Origin: Streptomyces marispadix | Lineage (GTDB): Bacteria; Actinomycetota; Actinomycetes; Streptomycetales; Streptomycetaceae | Reading direction: 5' to 3' | Length of the DNA stretch: 64,000 nucleotides | Assembly (NCBI RefSeq): GCF_022524345.1 | Contig: NZ_JAKWJU010000002.1 | Coordinates: 6,438,001-6,502,000, forward strand | Part shown: positions 7,887 to 17,249 of the stretch, one piece after another | Layout: every line of letters begins with the position of its first letter | Numbering within the stretch: the first letter of the stretch is position 1 | Translations under genes and position numbers: made by a program | Notes under the pieces: model-generated | What the model was told of the DNA's origin: nothing | Seen by the model: the letters and a program-made list of their open reading frames with translations, nothing else | The model's database searches: none

Positions 7887-9263
7887 GTGAGCCGGTCCCG
7901 CATAGTCATCGTCGGAGCTGGATTCGCCGGATACAGGGCAGCGAGGACGCTCTCACGCCGTTTCCGCGGGGCAGCGGAGATCGTTCTGATCAATCCGAAC
8001 GACTACTTCCTCTACCTGCCCCTGCTGCCCGAGGTCTCCGCGGGCGTACTGGAGCCGCGCCGGGTTTCGGTGTCACTGGCAGGCACGCTGCGTGGCGTGC
8101 GGCTCGTGCTCGGAGAGGTGGACGGGGTCGATCTGGCCGCGAGGAAGCTCTCGTACGTGGACCCGGAGGGAGCGAGCGGCGAGCTGCGTTACGACCGGCT
8201 CGTACTGACCGTGGGCAGCGTGAACAAGCTGTTGCCCATCCCAGGCGTCGCGGAGCATGCGCACGGCTTTCGCGGCATGCCGGAGGCGCTGTATCTGCGC
8301 GATCACATCACGCGGCAGATCGCGATGGCGGCGGGAGGCGAGGACCCCGCGGAGAGCGACGCGCGCTGCACTTTCGTGGTGGTGGGCGCCGGTTACACGG
8401 GGACCGAAGTCGCCGCGCACGGAAAGCTGTTCACCGATTCGCTCGCCAGGCAGCACCGCCGTGCGGGCAGCGGACTGCGCGGCGACCGGCTGCCCCGGTG
8501 GATGCTGCTGGACATCGCGCCGCGTGTGCTGCCCGAACTGGACGAGCGTCTTTCGCGGACGGCGCACCGGGTGCTGACCAAACGGGGTGTGGAGGTGCGT
8601 ACGGGCACGTCCGTGAAGGAGGCCACGAACGAGGGAGTCCTCCTGGACGACGGGGAGTTCGTGCCCACGCACTCGCTCATCTGGTGCGTCGGCGTACGCC
8701 CGGATCCGCTGGTCGAGGAGACCGGACTGCCCTCGGACAAGGGCAGGTTGTGCGTCGACGAGTATCTCCAGGTGCCGGGGCATCCTGAGGTGTACGCGTG
8801 CGGGGACGCCGCGGCAGTACCGGACTTGACGCATCCGGGCAAGTACACGCCCATGACCGGGCAGCACGCGGTACGGCAGGGGAAGACGGTCGCGCAGAAC
8901 GTCGCCGCGTCCTACGGCTATGGCGAACGGCGCCCGTACAAGCACAACGACCTGGGCTTCACCGTCGACCTCGGCGGACTACAGGCGGCGGCCAATCCTT
9001 TCGGCGTGCCGCTGTCGGGGCCGCTGGCCAACGCGGTGATGCGCGCCTACCACTTGGCGGCGCTGCCCGGGAACCGGGTGCGCGTGGCCTCCGACTGGCT
9101 GCTGGACGCTGTGCTGCCGAGGCAGGCCGTCCAACTGGGGCTCGTACGGGCGTGGTCGGTGCCGCTGGAGTCGTCGTCCCCGGAGACGGCACACGCGCCG
9201 GCGTGGTCCGGGCACGGCTACGGACCGGATGGGAACGCGGCGGAAAAACCCTCTCAGGGGTGA
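7887..9263 (+). CDS. FAD-dependent NAD(P)H oxidoreductase, NDH-2-like
   Basis: 458 aa from GTG 7887 (GGAG about 10 nt upstream). The N-terminal FAD-binding Rossmann motif is VIVGAGFAGYRAAR; a second dinucleotide motif VVVGAGYTGTE lies near residues 163-174. YLYLPLLPEV-type text after LINPNDYF is typical of type II NADH dehydrogenases, and VYACGDAAA (about residue 305) is the FAD-closing motif. The C-terminal ~90 residues contain a hydrophobic/amphipathic segment that could sit on the membrane. It probably feeds electrons from NAD(P)H to quinone without pumping protons. A 57-aa membrane protein and a GT2 gene follow on the same strand after a 130-bp gap. Confidence 0.85.
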   Translation: MSRSRIVIVGAGFAGYRAARTLSRRFRGAAEIVLINPNDYFLYLPLLPEVSAGVLEPRRVSVSLAGTLRGVRLVLGEVDGVDLAARKLSYVDPEGASGELRYDRLVLTVGSVNKLLPIPGVAEHAHGFRGMPEALYLRDHITRQIAMAAGGEDPAESDARCTFVVVGAGYTGTEVAAHGKLFTDSLARQHRRAGSGLRGDRLPRWMLLDIAPRVLPELDERLSRTAHRVLTKRGVEVRTGTSVKEATNEGVLLDDGEFVPTHSLIWCVGVRPDPLVEETGLPSDKGRLCVDEYLQVPGHPEVYACGDAAAVPDLTHPGKYTPMTGQHAVRQGKTVAQNVAASYGYGERRPYKHNDLGFTVDLGGLQAAANPFGVPLSGPLANAVMRAYHLAALPGNRVRVASDWLLDAVLPRQAVQLGLVRAWSVPLESSSPETAHAPAWSGHGYGPDGNAAEKPSQG

Positions 9264-9393
9264 GCGAGATATCCACAACTCCCGCACCATCCACAGAAAG
9301 TAGCGGTGCAGAACCCTCGGTGACGGCTTCGGGCTAGCTTGTCTTCGGGCTCGGCGAGAGGCGCCGGGCACGGACGAGCGCAGAGGAGGGCCC

Positions 9394-9567
9394 ATGCACG
9401 GGGGGCTGCCGTTCATCGGTGTCAGCGTGCTGGTGTACGGACTGGTCGGAGCCTTCGCCATAGCGCGCGAGACCTTGCGGCGGTGCGGGCGGCGGCGGAC
9501 CGCCGTACCGCTGGAGGCGCCCGGAGCGGGCGGTGCGGCGGCGGCCGTACGGGGGGTGAGGGCGTGA
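9394..9567 (+). CDS. Small membrane protein, 57 aa
   Basis: ATG 9394 follows GAGGAGGG. The N-terminal half is one transmembrane segment (LPFIGVSVLVYGLVGAFAIA), followed by an arginine-rich cytoplasmic stretch (RRCGRRRTA) and an Ala/Gly tail. Its stop TGA overlaps the GTG start of the glycosyltransferase (GTGA at 9564-9567), so the two are translationally coupled. Function unknown; it is probably a partner or leader of the membrane glycosyltransferase. Confidence 0.6.
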   Translation: MHGGLPFIGVSVLVYGLVGAFAIARETLRRCGRRRTAVPLEAPGAGGAAAAVRGVRA

Positions 9568-10681
9568 GCGGCGGGCGCATGAGCGGAGCTTCCACTGGCG
9601 GCACGGGCGTACGCCGCCGGGGCGTTTCGGTGATCATTCCGGCGCATGACGAGGAGGCCGGGCTGCCGGGCCCACTTTGGAGTCGGTGCTCGCTCAGTCC
9701 GTCCCGCCGGAGCAGGTGATCGTCGTGGACGACGCCTCGCGTGACCGTACGGGCGAGGTGGCGCGCGGCTACGGCGTGACCGTGCTGCGCCCGCCGCAGA
9801 ACCTCGGCAGCAAGGCCCGCGCGCAGAACTACGCGCTGCCGCACTGCACGGCGGAACTGGTGCTGGCCGTCGACGCCGACACGGTCCTCGCGCGGGACTA
9901 CATCGAGCGGATGCTCCCGGCGTTCGACGATCCGGAACTGGTCGTCGCCGCGGGCAATGTGCAGACGCGCTTCGCCCGGACGGTGTGGGAGCGCGGTCGC
10001 TCGGTGGAGTATCTCTTCGGATTTCACTGGCACCGGCCGATCCAGCAGCGGGCCAACAGCCCGATGGTGTGCTCCGGTTGCTGCTCGGTCTTCCGCAGAC
10101 GGGTGCTGGCCGACTTCGGCGGCTTTCCCGAGCGGACCATCGTGGAGGACATGGACTTCACGTGGTCGCAGCAGATCGCCGGACGCCGGGCGCGCTACGT
10201 CGGTGACGCCGTCGCCTGGGCCGCGGACCCGGAGACGCTGCTCTACCTGCGAAAGCAGGTGTGGCGCTGGATGGCCGGCTTCTGCCAGAACGTACGCCTG
10301 CACACGGGGCAGTTGGTGCGCAGGAAACCGATGCTCGCAGTGTGGGTCCTGCTGGCGATACTGGAGATCCTCACTGCGCCGTTGTGGTGGAGCGCGCCGT
10401 TCGTCCTCACCCTCGGGCTGGGGCGTCCCGTGGTGCCTACCGCGCTGTGGTGGCTGGGCGCCGAGTTGGTGTTCACGCTGCCACCGCTGGTGTACGCGGC
10501 TCGCAGACGCCGACTGCCGCTCATAAAGGTGCTGTTGAACATCCCCTGCGTCTATCCGGCGAAGATCGTCAATCTGCTCTACGCCTGGAAGGCCGTCCTC
10601 GTCGAACTGGTCCTCGTTCCGCTGCGGCTGTCGCGAGGTCTGACCGTCTACGAGAAGGGGGGGGGGCCGGTGCCCGTATGA
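9564..10681 (+). pseudogene. Family 2 glycosyltransferase with C-terminal membrane segments, single-base frameshift
   Basis: GTG 9564 starts a frame reading GVSVIIPAHDEEAGLPG, the canonical start of a GT2 domain. At about 9668-9673 (CCGGGCCCAC) the frame is lost; restoring one G or C gives GLPGPTLESVLAQ and 372 residues ending at 10681. Downstream are VIVVDDASRDRTG, AVDADT (the DXD metal site), TIVEDMDFTW, and a QxxRW-like QVWRWMAG, all typical of processive or membrane GT2 enzymes. Two or three transmembrane segments follow. Near the 3' end is a run of ten G (10657-10666) encoding Gly-Gly-Gly. It would transfer a sugar to a lipid or polymer at the membrane; acceptor unknown. Confidence 0.85.
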
Positions 10682-10740
10682 GACCTGGGTTTCCGTGGGC
10701 CGGGGCCAGGTATGGGTGAGCGCTGGGCGACGCCGGGCCG

Positions 10741-12042
10741 TCAGTCGATGAGCGCAAGTCCCGCGTAGTTCTCGGCGAGTTCGGTGGCGGCCGCCCGCGA
10801 GGAGGCGATGCGTTCAAGCTGGGAGAGCTGAAGCCGGGTGTCGAACTGCGACTGGCCGGGGGCGGTGTGCAGCGTGGTGGTCATGAAGTACGAGAAGTGC
10901 TCGGCACGCCACACCCGTCGCAGACGGTCCTCGGAGTAGCTGTCCAGAGCGCTGGTGTCACCCGTCGTTTGATGGCGGGCGAACGCGCGGGCCAGGACCG
11001 CGACGTCGGCGACGGCCAGATTGAGGCCCTTGGCTCCGGTGGGCGGCACGATGTGGGCGGCGTCGCCCGCGAGGAACAGGCGCCCATGGCGCATGGGTTC
11101 GGTGACGCTGCTGCGCATGGGCAGTACGGCCTTGGCGGTGATGGGGCCCCGGTTGAGCCTCCAGGCGGGGTCGCCGCTGAGGGCGAACCGGGCGTCGAGT
11201 TCGTCCCAGATGCGCTCGTCGGGCCACTCGCCGGGGTCGGTTCCGTTGGGGACCTGGAGATAGAGGCGGCTCACGGATGGCGAACGCATGCTGTGCAATG
11301 CGAAACCGCGCGGCGAATGGGCGTAGATCAACTCCTCGCAGGAGGGAGGTGCGTCGGCGAGGATGCCGAGCCAGGAGTACGGATATTCGCGCTCGTAGGT
11401 GCGGGCGACGGATTCGGGGAGCGCGCCGCGTGAGACGCCGTGGGAGCCGTCGCATCCGACGACGAAGTCACAGCGCAGGCTCCGCTGGCGGCCCTCGTAG
11501 GTGTAGTGCAGCGTCGGCCGGTCGTCGATGTGCGGCTGCGGCTGCGGCTGCGGGTCCGGAACGGGGGCGGGAGCGAGGCCGGTGAGGGAGGTGACCTCGG
11601 CGCCGAAGAGCAGGGGGGCGCCGTCGGAAAGTTCGGAGAGCTGAAGGGAGATGAGGTCTTTGACGATCTCCGTCTGCGCGTAGATGGTCACCCGGCGGCC
11701 GTCGGCCAGAGTGGGGAAGTCGATGTGCTGCGAACGTCCGTCGAAGCGCAGCTCGATACCGTCGTGCACCAGGCCTTCGCGGTCCATGCGGGCCCCGGCG
11801 CCACAGTCGCGCAGCACGTCGACGGTCGTCTGCTCCAGCATCCCCGCCCGCTGTCGCTGCTCCACGTATGCGCGGTCCCGGCACTCCAGGACGACGTTCG
11901 GGATGCCGGAGCGGTGCAGCAGCCGGGAGAGCAGTAGTCCGGCCGGGCCTCCGCCGATGATGCCGACGGTGGTCTCCTCCGGGACGTCGACGGCGACGGG
12001 CTGCTGGGCGGGCTGCCGTGCTGCGGTGGGTCCGTCCGTCAT
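10741..12042 (-). CDS. pobA: 4-hydroxybenzoate 3-monooxygenase (FAD, NAD(P)H)
   Basis: 433 aa from ATG 12042, preceded by GGAG 9 nt upstream; the longer upstream frame is rejected. The FAD motif is GIIGGGPAGLLLSRLL. RAGMLEQTTVDVLRDCG and DREGLVHDGIELRFDG match PobA closely. The DG motif is VGCDGSHGVSRGA and the GD motif LFLAGDAAHIVPPTGAKGLN. It hydroxylates 4-hydroxybenzoate to protocatechuate, feeding the beta-ketoadipate pathway. An insert around residues 170-190 (APAPVPDPQPQPQPHID) is Pro/Gln-rich and not typical. No pca genes or pobR are adjacent. Confidence 0.92.
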   Translation of the reverse strand: MTDGPTAARQPAQQPVAVDVPEETTVGIIGGGPAGLLLSRLLHRSGIPNVVLECRDRAYVEQRQRAGMLEQTTVDVLRDCGAGARMDREGLVHDGIELRFDGRSQHIDFPTLADGRRVTIYAQTEIVKDLISLQLSELSDGAPLLFGAEVTSLTGLAPAPVPDPQPQPQPHIDDRPTLHYTYEGRQRSLRCDFVVGCDGSHGVSRGALPESVARTYEREYPYSWLGILADAPPSCEELIYAHSPRGFALHSMRSPSVSRLYLQVPNGTDPGEWPDERIWDELDARFALSGDPAWRLNRGPITAKAVLPMRSSVTEPMRHGRLFLAGDAAHIVPPTGAKGLNLAVADVAVLARAFARHQTTGDTSALDSYSEDRLRRVWRAEHFSYFMTTTLHTAPGQSQFDTRLQLSQLERIASSRAAATELAENYAGLALID

Positions 12043-12206
12043 CGCACATCTCCGAGGAGAGGGGGAGGGGCCGTGAACAGGTTCTCGGCTGTGGCGCACA
12101 TGCGGTGATCGTCTCAACGGTTCGGGCCGCTTGACCAGACCTTACGGAACGCTGACATACGTGCCGGTAGCGCCTTTCGGGGACTTCGCGGTCCTAACGT
12201 GGCCTC

Positions 12207-13253
12207 ATGCGCGTACTGGTGACAGGCGGTTCGGGGTTCATCGGGTCTCACATCACGACCGTGCTGGAGGCCGCGGGGCACGAGCCCGTGGTGTTCGACA
12301 CAGGCGCGGGTGACGGGGGGAGCCGCGGTGATGTACGCGACCCGATGGCTGTGAGAGCGGCTCTGCGGGGGGCTGACGCCGTCTGTCACCAGTCCGCGCT
12401 CGTGGGGTTGGGCAAGGGGTTCGCGGATGCGTCCGCGTACGTCGGCAACAACGACCTGGGCACGGCCGTGCTGTTGGAGGAGATGGCCGGGGCCGGGGTG
12501 GACCGGCTGGTCCTCGCCGGTTCGATGGTGGTGTACGGAGAGGGGCGGTATAGCTGTCCGGTCCACGGGGAGGTGCGGCCCGGGCCCCGGTCCCTACCGG
12601 ACCTGGACGGGGGCCGCTTCGAGCCTCCGTGCCCGCGGTGCGGTGCCGCGCTCGAACCTGAACTCGTCGGTGAGGACGCGCCGGCCGACCCGCGGAACGT
12701 CTACGCCACGACGAAGCTGGCGCAGGAGCATCTGGCGGCAGCATGGGCGCGTGCCACGGACGGGCGGGCCGTCAGCTTGCGGTACCACAACGTCTACGGG
12801 GACGGGATGCCGCGCGACACCCCTTACGCGGGTGTGGCCTCGTTCTTCCGTTCGGCGCTGGAGCGGGGCGAGGCGCCGCGCGTGTACGAAGACGGCGCGC
12901 AGCGGCGGGACTTCGTCCACGTCGACGATGTGGCGGCGGCGAACCTGGTCGCGCTGGAGGCGATCGGCGAGCTGCCCGGCGGCGGGCTCCGGGCGTACAA
13001 CACAGGCAGCGGCGAACCGCACACCGTGGGCGAGATGGCGCATGAGCTGGCGGAGGCGTTCGGCGGGCCGAAGCCGGTGGTGACGGGGGAGTACCGCCTG
13101 GGGGACGTGCGGCACATCACCGCGTCGTCCGAGCGTGCCCGGCGTGAGCTGGGTTGGAGTGCGCGCGTGACGTTCGCGGAGGGGATGGCGCGGTTCGCGA
13201 AGGACGAACTGGCGGTCGTGTCCGGCGTGCCCGGAGTGCCCGCCGGGGAGTAG
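12207..13253 (+). CDS. NAD-dependent epimerase/dehydratase (extended SDR) with a zinc-ribbon-like insert
   Basis: 348 aa. The Rossmann motif TGGSGFIGSH is at residues 6-15, the catalytic Ser in LAGSMVVYG, and the YxxxK pair in NVYATTKLAQE. Between strand and helix, residues ~115-155 carry an extra segment with CPVH and CPRC, four potential zinc ligands spaced like a zinc ribbon. That segment is absent from classical UDP-glucose epimerases. DVRHITASSERARRELGW is the usual substrate-binding tail. It likely acts on a nucleotide sugar. The two-component system is convergent, and the GT2-DUF2064-methyltransferase operon lies 2.5 kb further on. Confidence 0.85.
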   Translation: MRVLVTGGSGFIGSHITTVLEAAGHEPVVFDTGAGDGGSRGDVRDPMAVRAALRGADAVCHQSALVGLGKGFADASAYVGNNDLGTAVLLEEMAGAGVDRLVLAGSMVVYGEGRYSCPVHGEVRPGPRSLPDLDGGRFEPPCPRCGAALEPELVGEDAPADPRNVYATTKLAQEHLAAAWARATDGRAVSLRYHNVYGDGMPRDTPYAGVASFFRSALERGEAPRVYEDGAQRRDFVHVDDVAAANLVALEAIGELPGGGLRAYNTGSGEPHTVGEMAHELAEAFGGPKPVVTGEYRLGDVRHITASSERARRELGWSARVTFAEGMARFAKDELAVVSGVPGVPAGE

Positions 13254-13603
13254 CGGCGGGCTCCTGAACGGCTGGGGCTTAGTGCCTCGCTTCCAGCGCG
13301 GTCGAGATCGCCGGTCCGGCCTCAACGCAACGTCTTCGCGGGGGAGTTGACGCAAGCCCCGGGCGGCCAGACGCCAGCGCTCACACATGTGCGGTGCTGT
13401 GCGTCCTGCGAACTGCTGACCGGAGTCCCGCCAGGCGTGTTTCCGGGCACCGGTTCCCCGGCCTGCCGTTACGGAGCCTGCTGCGCCCGGCATGCTTGCA
13501 CGCCGTACGAACAACGCACGCGTCCCCGGCGCCGCGAGGCCCCGGCCCAAGGACCCGGCCCGGGACCCGGACCCGGCCCCGGACGGACCCAGCGCCCCGG
13601 ATC
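13254..13603. other. 350-bp convergent intergenic region with GGACCCGG repeats
   Basis: Between the convergent epimerase and sensor-kinase genes. 13551-13586 is a G/C-only run of imperfect GGACCCGGCCC units that can fold on itself and may act as a bidirectional terminator. No gene recognised. Confidence 0.45.
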
Positions 13604-14890
13604 TCAGTGGGCCGTCGGGAGTGTCACCTCGAAGCGGCAGCCGCCAGGCACATTGCGTACGGCGGCCCGGCCCTTGTGTGCCTCGACGATGCCCCGCACG
13701 ATCGCAAGTCCCAGCCCGGCACCGGCGGGTGGAGTGCGGGCGTCGGTGCCGCGCCAGCCGGTGTCGAAGACGCGTGGAAGGTCGTCGGCGGGTATGCCGC
13801 CGCAGCCGTCGGTGACCGACAGCACCACCGTGTCTTCCTCCTGCCGGGCGGCCACGGCGACCGTGCCGTCGGCGGGGGTTCGGTGTATGGCGTTGATGAG
13901 GAGGTTGGCCAGGACGCGGGACATCTCCTTGCCGTCCACTTCCACGGGGATCTGCTCGACGCCTTCGTCGGCGAGGCGTACCCCCAGTTCGCAGGCGAGG
14001 GCGTCGGCTCCGGCGATGGCGTCGCTCACCAGGTCGTAAGCCGAGATGCGGGTGGGGGAGAGGGTCAGGGAACCGGCCTGGATACGGGAGAGTTCGAAGA
14101 GGTCGCCGACCATGCCGGAGAGGCGTTCGACCTCGCCGCGTATCTGCCGGTGGTAGCGGGCCGGGTCCTCGGCGATGCCGTCTTCGAGTGCTTCGGCCAT
14201 GGCACGCAGTCCGGCCAGAGGCGAGCGCAGGTCGTGGGAGATCCAGGCCACCAGTTCGCGGCGGGAGGTCTCCAAGGCGCGCTCGCGTTCGCGGGAGGCG
14301 GCGAGTCGGGCGCTGGTGTCCGCCAACTGCCGGGAGAGGGAGGCGAGTTCGGCGGGCATGGGCGTGGTCGGCTGTACGAAACCGTCAGTTGCGCCGCTCG
14401 CGCCGTCCGTCCGCTCCCTGTCGCCCGGCGAAGTGCCGTTAGCGGACGCTCCTCCCAGCGCGCCCCGGCTCGCGATGCCGTCCCTGGCGCCGCCGCCCCG
14501 GTCGTCACTCGCGGCTGCGCCGCCGGCGAACCCTCCGGAGGTGCCGCCCGCGCCCGTGTCGCCGACTTCGCCGAGTGCCCGTGCCGCCTGTTCCAGCGCA
14601 CGGTGACCGCCGATGACCCAGCGTCCGAGCAGCAGCGCGGTGGCCGTGGCGGTCACGCCTGCCATGGCGCATACCGTGGTGACGACGCCCAGGTCGTGCT
14701 TGTTGAGCAGCATCGCCCATGCCACCGACAGCGTTCCGGCCAGTACGGAACCCACGGCCACGGCGGTGAGCACGGCCAGCGAAACGGCCACGGACCGTCG
14801 CCGCAGCGCCCGCAGTGCCAGCAGCCCCGCGAGCCCGACGGCGGCGGCACCGAGCGCGGCGTAGAGCGCGATGAGCAGCAGATCACGCAT
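13604..14890 (-). CDS. Two-component sensor histidine kinase
   Basis: 428 aa from ATG 14890 (GGAGGCCGGG just upstream), overlapping the regulator stop by 8 nt. Three or four N-terminal transmembrane helices span residues ~3-95 with very short external loops, so there is no real extracellular sensor. A ~75-residue Gly/Ala/Asp-rich linker follows. The phospho-acceptor box is AWISHDLRSPLAGLRAM (HisKA). The HATPase N box is NLLINAIH, G1 DGCGGIP, and G2 GAGLGLAIV. The signal is probably membrane-borne or intracellular. Partner: the response regulator at 14883-15698. Confidence 0.92.
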   Translation of the reverse strand: MRDLLLIALYAALGAAAVGLAGLLALRALRRRSVAVSLAVLTAVAVGSVLAGTLSVAWAMLLNKHDLGVVTTVCAMAGVTATATALLLGRWVIGGHRALEQAARALGEVGDTGAGGTSGGFAGGAAASDDRGGGARDGIASRGALGGASANGTSPGDRERTDGASGATDGFVQPTTPMPAELASLSRQLADTSARLAASRERERALETSRRELVAWISHDLRSPLAGLRAMAEALEDGIAEDPARYHRQIRGEVERLSGMVGDLFELSRIQAGSLTLSPTRISAYDLVSDAIAGADALACELGVRLADEGVEQIPVEVDGKEMSRVLANLLINAIHRTPADGTVAVAARQEEDTVVLSVTDGCGGIPADDLPRVFDTGWRGTDARTPPAGAGLGLAIVRGIVEAHKGRAAVRNVPGGCRFEVTLPTAH

Positions 14891-15698
14891 CCCGGCCTCC
14901 ACCCTCGGACCCGCCACGGGCAGCACCGCTCCCGCCCGTGCGACCCCTTGCCGTACCGTCGTCCGCGCCGGTGGGCGGCGTACCGTCGCCGTCCCGCACC
15001 CCGTCGTCGAAGCGGTAACCGACGCCCCACACCGTCGTGATGAGTCTCGGCTGTGCGGGATCGGACTCGACCTTGTGCCGTAGTCGCCTGACGTGCACGG
15101 TCACGGTCGACAGGTCGCCGAAGTCCCATCCCCAGACATCGGCCATCAGCTCCTCACGGCTGAACGCCCGGCCCGGGTGCCGCAGGAAGTGCGCGAGCAG
15201 ATCGAACTCGCGCAGCGTCAGCGCCAGCGGTCCTCGCGCGTCGGAGACCGTACGGGCGGCGGGGTCGAGCGTGATGCCGCCGCCGGTCAGCAGTGGGCCC
15301 TCGGGCGGCGGCGCTCCCGCGCGGCGCAGTACGGACTCGACGCGTAGCACCAGTTCACGCGGTGAGAACGGCTTGGTGACGTAGTCGTCGGCGCCCACCT
15401 CCAGGCCGAGGATGCGGTCCTCCTCGTCGCCGCGTGCCGTCAGCATCACCACGGGCACCGGCCCGTGCTCGCGCAGCTTCCTGCACACCTGGAGTCCGTC
15501 GAGGCCGGGAAGCATCAGATCCAGTACGACGAGATCGGGCGGGGCGGCCCGTGCGCGGGAGAGGGCGGCCATGCCGTCCGCGGCCCGGTCGACGACGAAC
15601 CCGGAGCGGTCGAGATAGCCCGCCACGACTTCCGTGACCGTCGGATCGTCGTCCACGACCAGGACCCGCCGGGCCGGCGGGGAAGGCTGCGTTCGCAT
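14883..15698 (-). CDS. OmpR/PhoB-type response regulator
   Basis: 271 aa from ATG 15698. The receiver domain has VVDDDPTV acidic residues, the phospho-acceptor Asp in VLDLMLPGLDG (near residue 61), Thr in LTARG and Lys in YVTKPFS. The C-terminal winged helix contains LTLREFDLLAHFLRHPG, ELMADVWGW and VTVHVRRLRHKVE. A ~35-residue Gly/Asp/Arg tail follows the DNA-binding domain. Stop and kinase start overlap, so both are made from one transcript. It faces away from the GT2 operon, sharing a 124-bp divergent promoter region with it, and could regulate that operon. Confidence 0.93.
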   Translation of the reverse strand: MRTQPSPPARRVLVVDDDPTVTEVVAGYLDRSGFVVDRAADGMAALSRARAAPPDLVVLDLMLPGLDGLQVCRKLREHGPVPVVMLTARGDEEDRILGLEVGADDYVTKPFSPRELVLRVESVLRRAGAPPPEGPLLTGGGITLDPAARTVSDARGPLALTLREFDLLAHFLRHPGRAFSREELMADVWGWDFGDLSTVTVHVRRLRHKVESDPAQPRLITTVWGVGYRFDDGVRDGDGTPPTGADDGTARGRTGGSGAARGGSEGGGRDA

Positions 15699-15822
15699 AC
15701 GTGGAGTCTGGCACCCGCTCGGTGAGGGCGCTGCGGGCAAGAGGGCGCCGGGGCGCGGATGTCAGCTTTCCGTAAGGTGCGTCGGCCCGTTATGTCCGTT
15801 CTGGGTTCGTAGGGTGAGGCGC

Positions 15823-16497
15823 ATGCAGACCACCGTCAACTCGCAGTCCTGGCAAGGCGACCTGGTGCTTCCCTGCCTCAACGAGGCGGAGGCGCTGCCT
15901 TGGGTGCTGGAGCGCGTTCCGGCCGAATGGCGAGCGGTCGTCGTCGACAACGGTTCCGACGACGGCTCCGCGGACATCGCACGGGAGCACGGCGCCACCG
16001 TCGTGCATGAGCGGCGCAGGGGGTTCGGAGCGGCCTGCCATGCGGGACTGCTCGCGGCCGAGGCCGAGTTCGTGGCCTTCTGCGACTGCGACGCCTCGCT
16101 CGACCCGGGGATGCTGCCCCGCGTCGTCGACCCGGTCGTCTCGGGAGCCGCGGATCTCACGCTGGCGCGGCGGCGTCCGGCCGGACGCGGCGCCTGGCCG
16201 CTGCACGCCCGGCTCGGCAATCGCGCGCTGTCACGCATGGTGCGTCGGCGAACGGGCGTGCGTCTGCACGACCTTGGGCCGCTGCGTGCCGCCCGCCGCA
16301 CGGCGCTGCTCGAACTGGGCCTCACCGACCGGCGCAGCGGATATCCGTTGCAGATGGTGGTGCGTGCGGCTGACGCGGGCTGGCGCATCACGGAGACGGA
16401 AGTCGACTATCTGCCCCGCGCGGGCAAGTCGAAGGTGACCGGTACCTGGCTCGGCACATGGCACGCCGTACGGGACATGAGGGCGGTGCTGCGATGA
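15823..16497 (+). CDS. Family 2 glycosyltransferase (soluble, dolichol-phosphate-sugar-synthase-like)
   Basis: 224 aa. The GT-A fold begins at LVLPCLNEAEALPWVLERV (about residue 14) and the nucleotide-binding acid is in VVVDNGSDDGS. RRGFGAACHAGL is typical of polyprenyl-phosphate glycosyltransferases, and FCDCDASLDP replaces the usual DADLQ metal motif. No transmembrane segment. The ATG is well placed, and the stop overlaps the next start (ATGA at 16494). First gene of a three-gene coupled operon. Confidence 0.88.
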   Translation: MQTTVNSQSWQGDLVLPCLNEAEALPWVLERVPAEWRAVVVDNGSDDGSADIAREHGATVVHERRRGFGAACHAGLLAAEAEFVAFCDCDASLDPGMLPRVVDPVVSGAADLTLARRRPAGRGAWPLHARLGNRALSRMVRRRTGVRLHDLGPLRAARRTALLELGLTDRRSGYPLQMVVRAADAGWRITETEVDYLPRAGKSKVTGTWLGTWHAVRDMRAVLR

Positions 16498-17249
16498 CCG
16501 GCGCACGCGCCACCGCGGGCCCATCGACAGCCGGGGCCGAAGCGTTGCCGCTGCACACACCAGCGGTCCACCGCGCAACGGCAACGACACCGGCACCGGC
16601 ACTGGCATCGGCACCGTCGGCGACGACCGTTCTCGTGATCGCCAAGGAGCCTGTCCCCGGGCGGGTCAAGACCCGGCTGACGCCCCCGTACCGTCCCCAG
16701 GACGCGGCCCGGCTGGCGGAGGCCGCGCTCGCGGACACCCTGGAGACGGTGGCCCGGCTCGCAGTGCGCAGACGCGTGCTGGTGCTCGACGGGCGCCCGG
16801 GGCCGTGGCTGCCCGCCGGGTTCGAGGTGGTGCCGCAGTGCGGGGGCGGCCTCGACGAGCGGATCGCCGCCGCCTTCGGCCGTTGCGACGGCCCGGCACT
16901 GCTCCTCGGTATGGACACCCCGCAGATCACCAGCGCCCTGCTGGCGGACGCCACCGGCGACAGTGCGTGGCAGGACTGCGACGCCTGGTTCGGCGCTGCC
17001 GAGGACGGCGGGTTCTGGGCCCTCGGCATGGCACGCCCGCAGCCTCAACTCGTCCTCGGTGTACCGATGTCCAGAGCCGACACGGGCGCCTTGCAGCGCC
17101 GGCGCCTCGTCGACGCGGGACTGTCCGTACGGGATCTGCCGACGCTGCGGGACGTGGACACCGCCGCCGACGCCGCCCGCGTCGCCGCGCTCTCCACCGG
17201 ACGCTTCGCCTCCGTACACCGCGAGGTCGCCGGGACGGTGACCGCGTGA
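16494..17249 (+). CDS. DUF2064 / TIGR04282-like nucleotidyltransferase-fold glycosyltransferase
   Basis: 251 aa, with ATG overlapping the preceding stop. After a ~40-residue Ala/Thr-rich lead comes VLVIAKEPVPGRVKTRLTPP, the hallmark of the CofC-like DUF2064/TIGR04282 family. LLLGMDTPQIT and AEDGGFWALGM are the other conserved blocks. The fold is that of nucleotidyltransferases; biochemical activity is not established for most members. Genes of this family recur beside GT2 and methyltransferase genes, as here. Confidence 0.87.
   Translation: MTGARATAGPSTAGAEALPLHTPAVHRATATTPAPALASAPSATTVLVIAKEPVPGRVKTRLTPPYRPQDAARLAEAALADTLETVARLAVRRRVLVLDGRPGPWLPAGFEVVPQCGGGLDERIAAAFGRCDGPALLLGMDTPQITSALLADATGDSAWQDCDAWFGAAEDGGFWALGMARPQPQLVLGVPMSRADTGALQRRRLVDAGLSVRDLPTLRDVDTAADAARVAALSTGRFASVHREVAGTVTA

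Noticed and set aside
9267..9300. TCCACA repeats (ATATCCACAA and CATCCACAG) as DnaA boxes
   Set aside because: Neither matches the full nine-base consensus, and two partial hits are expected by chance.
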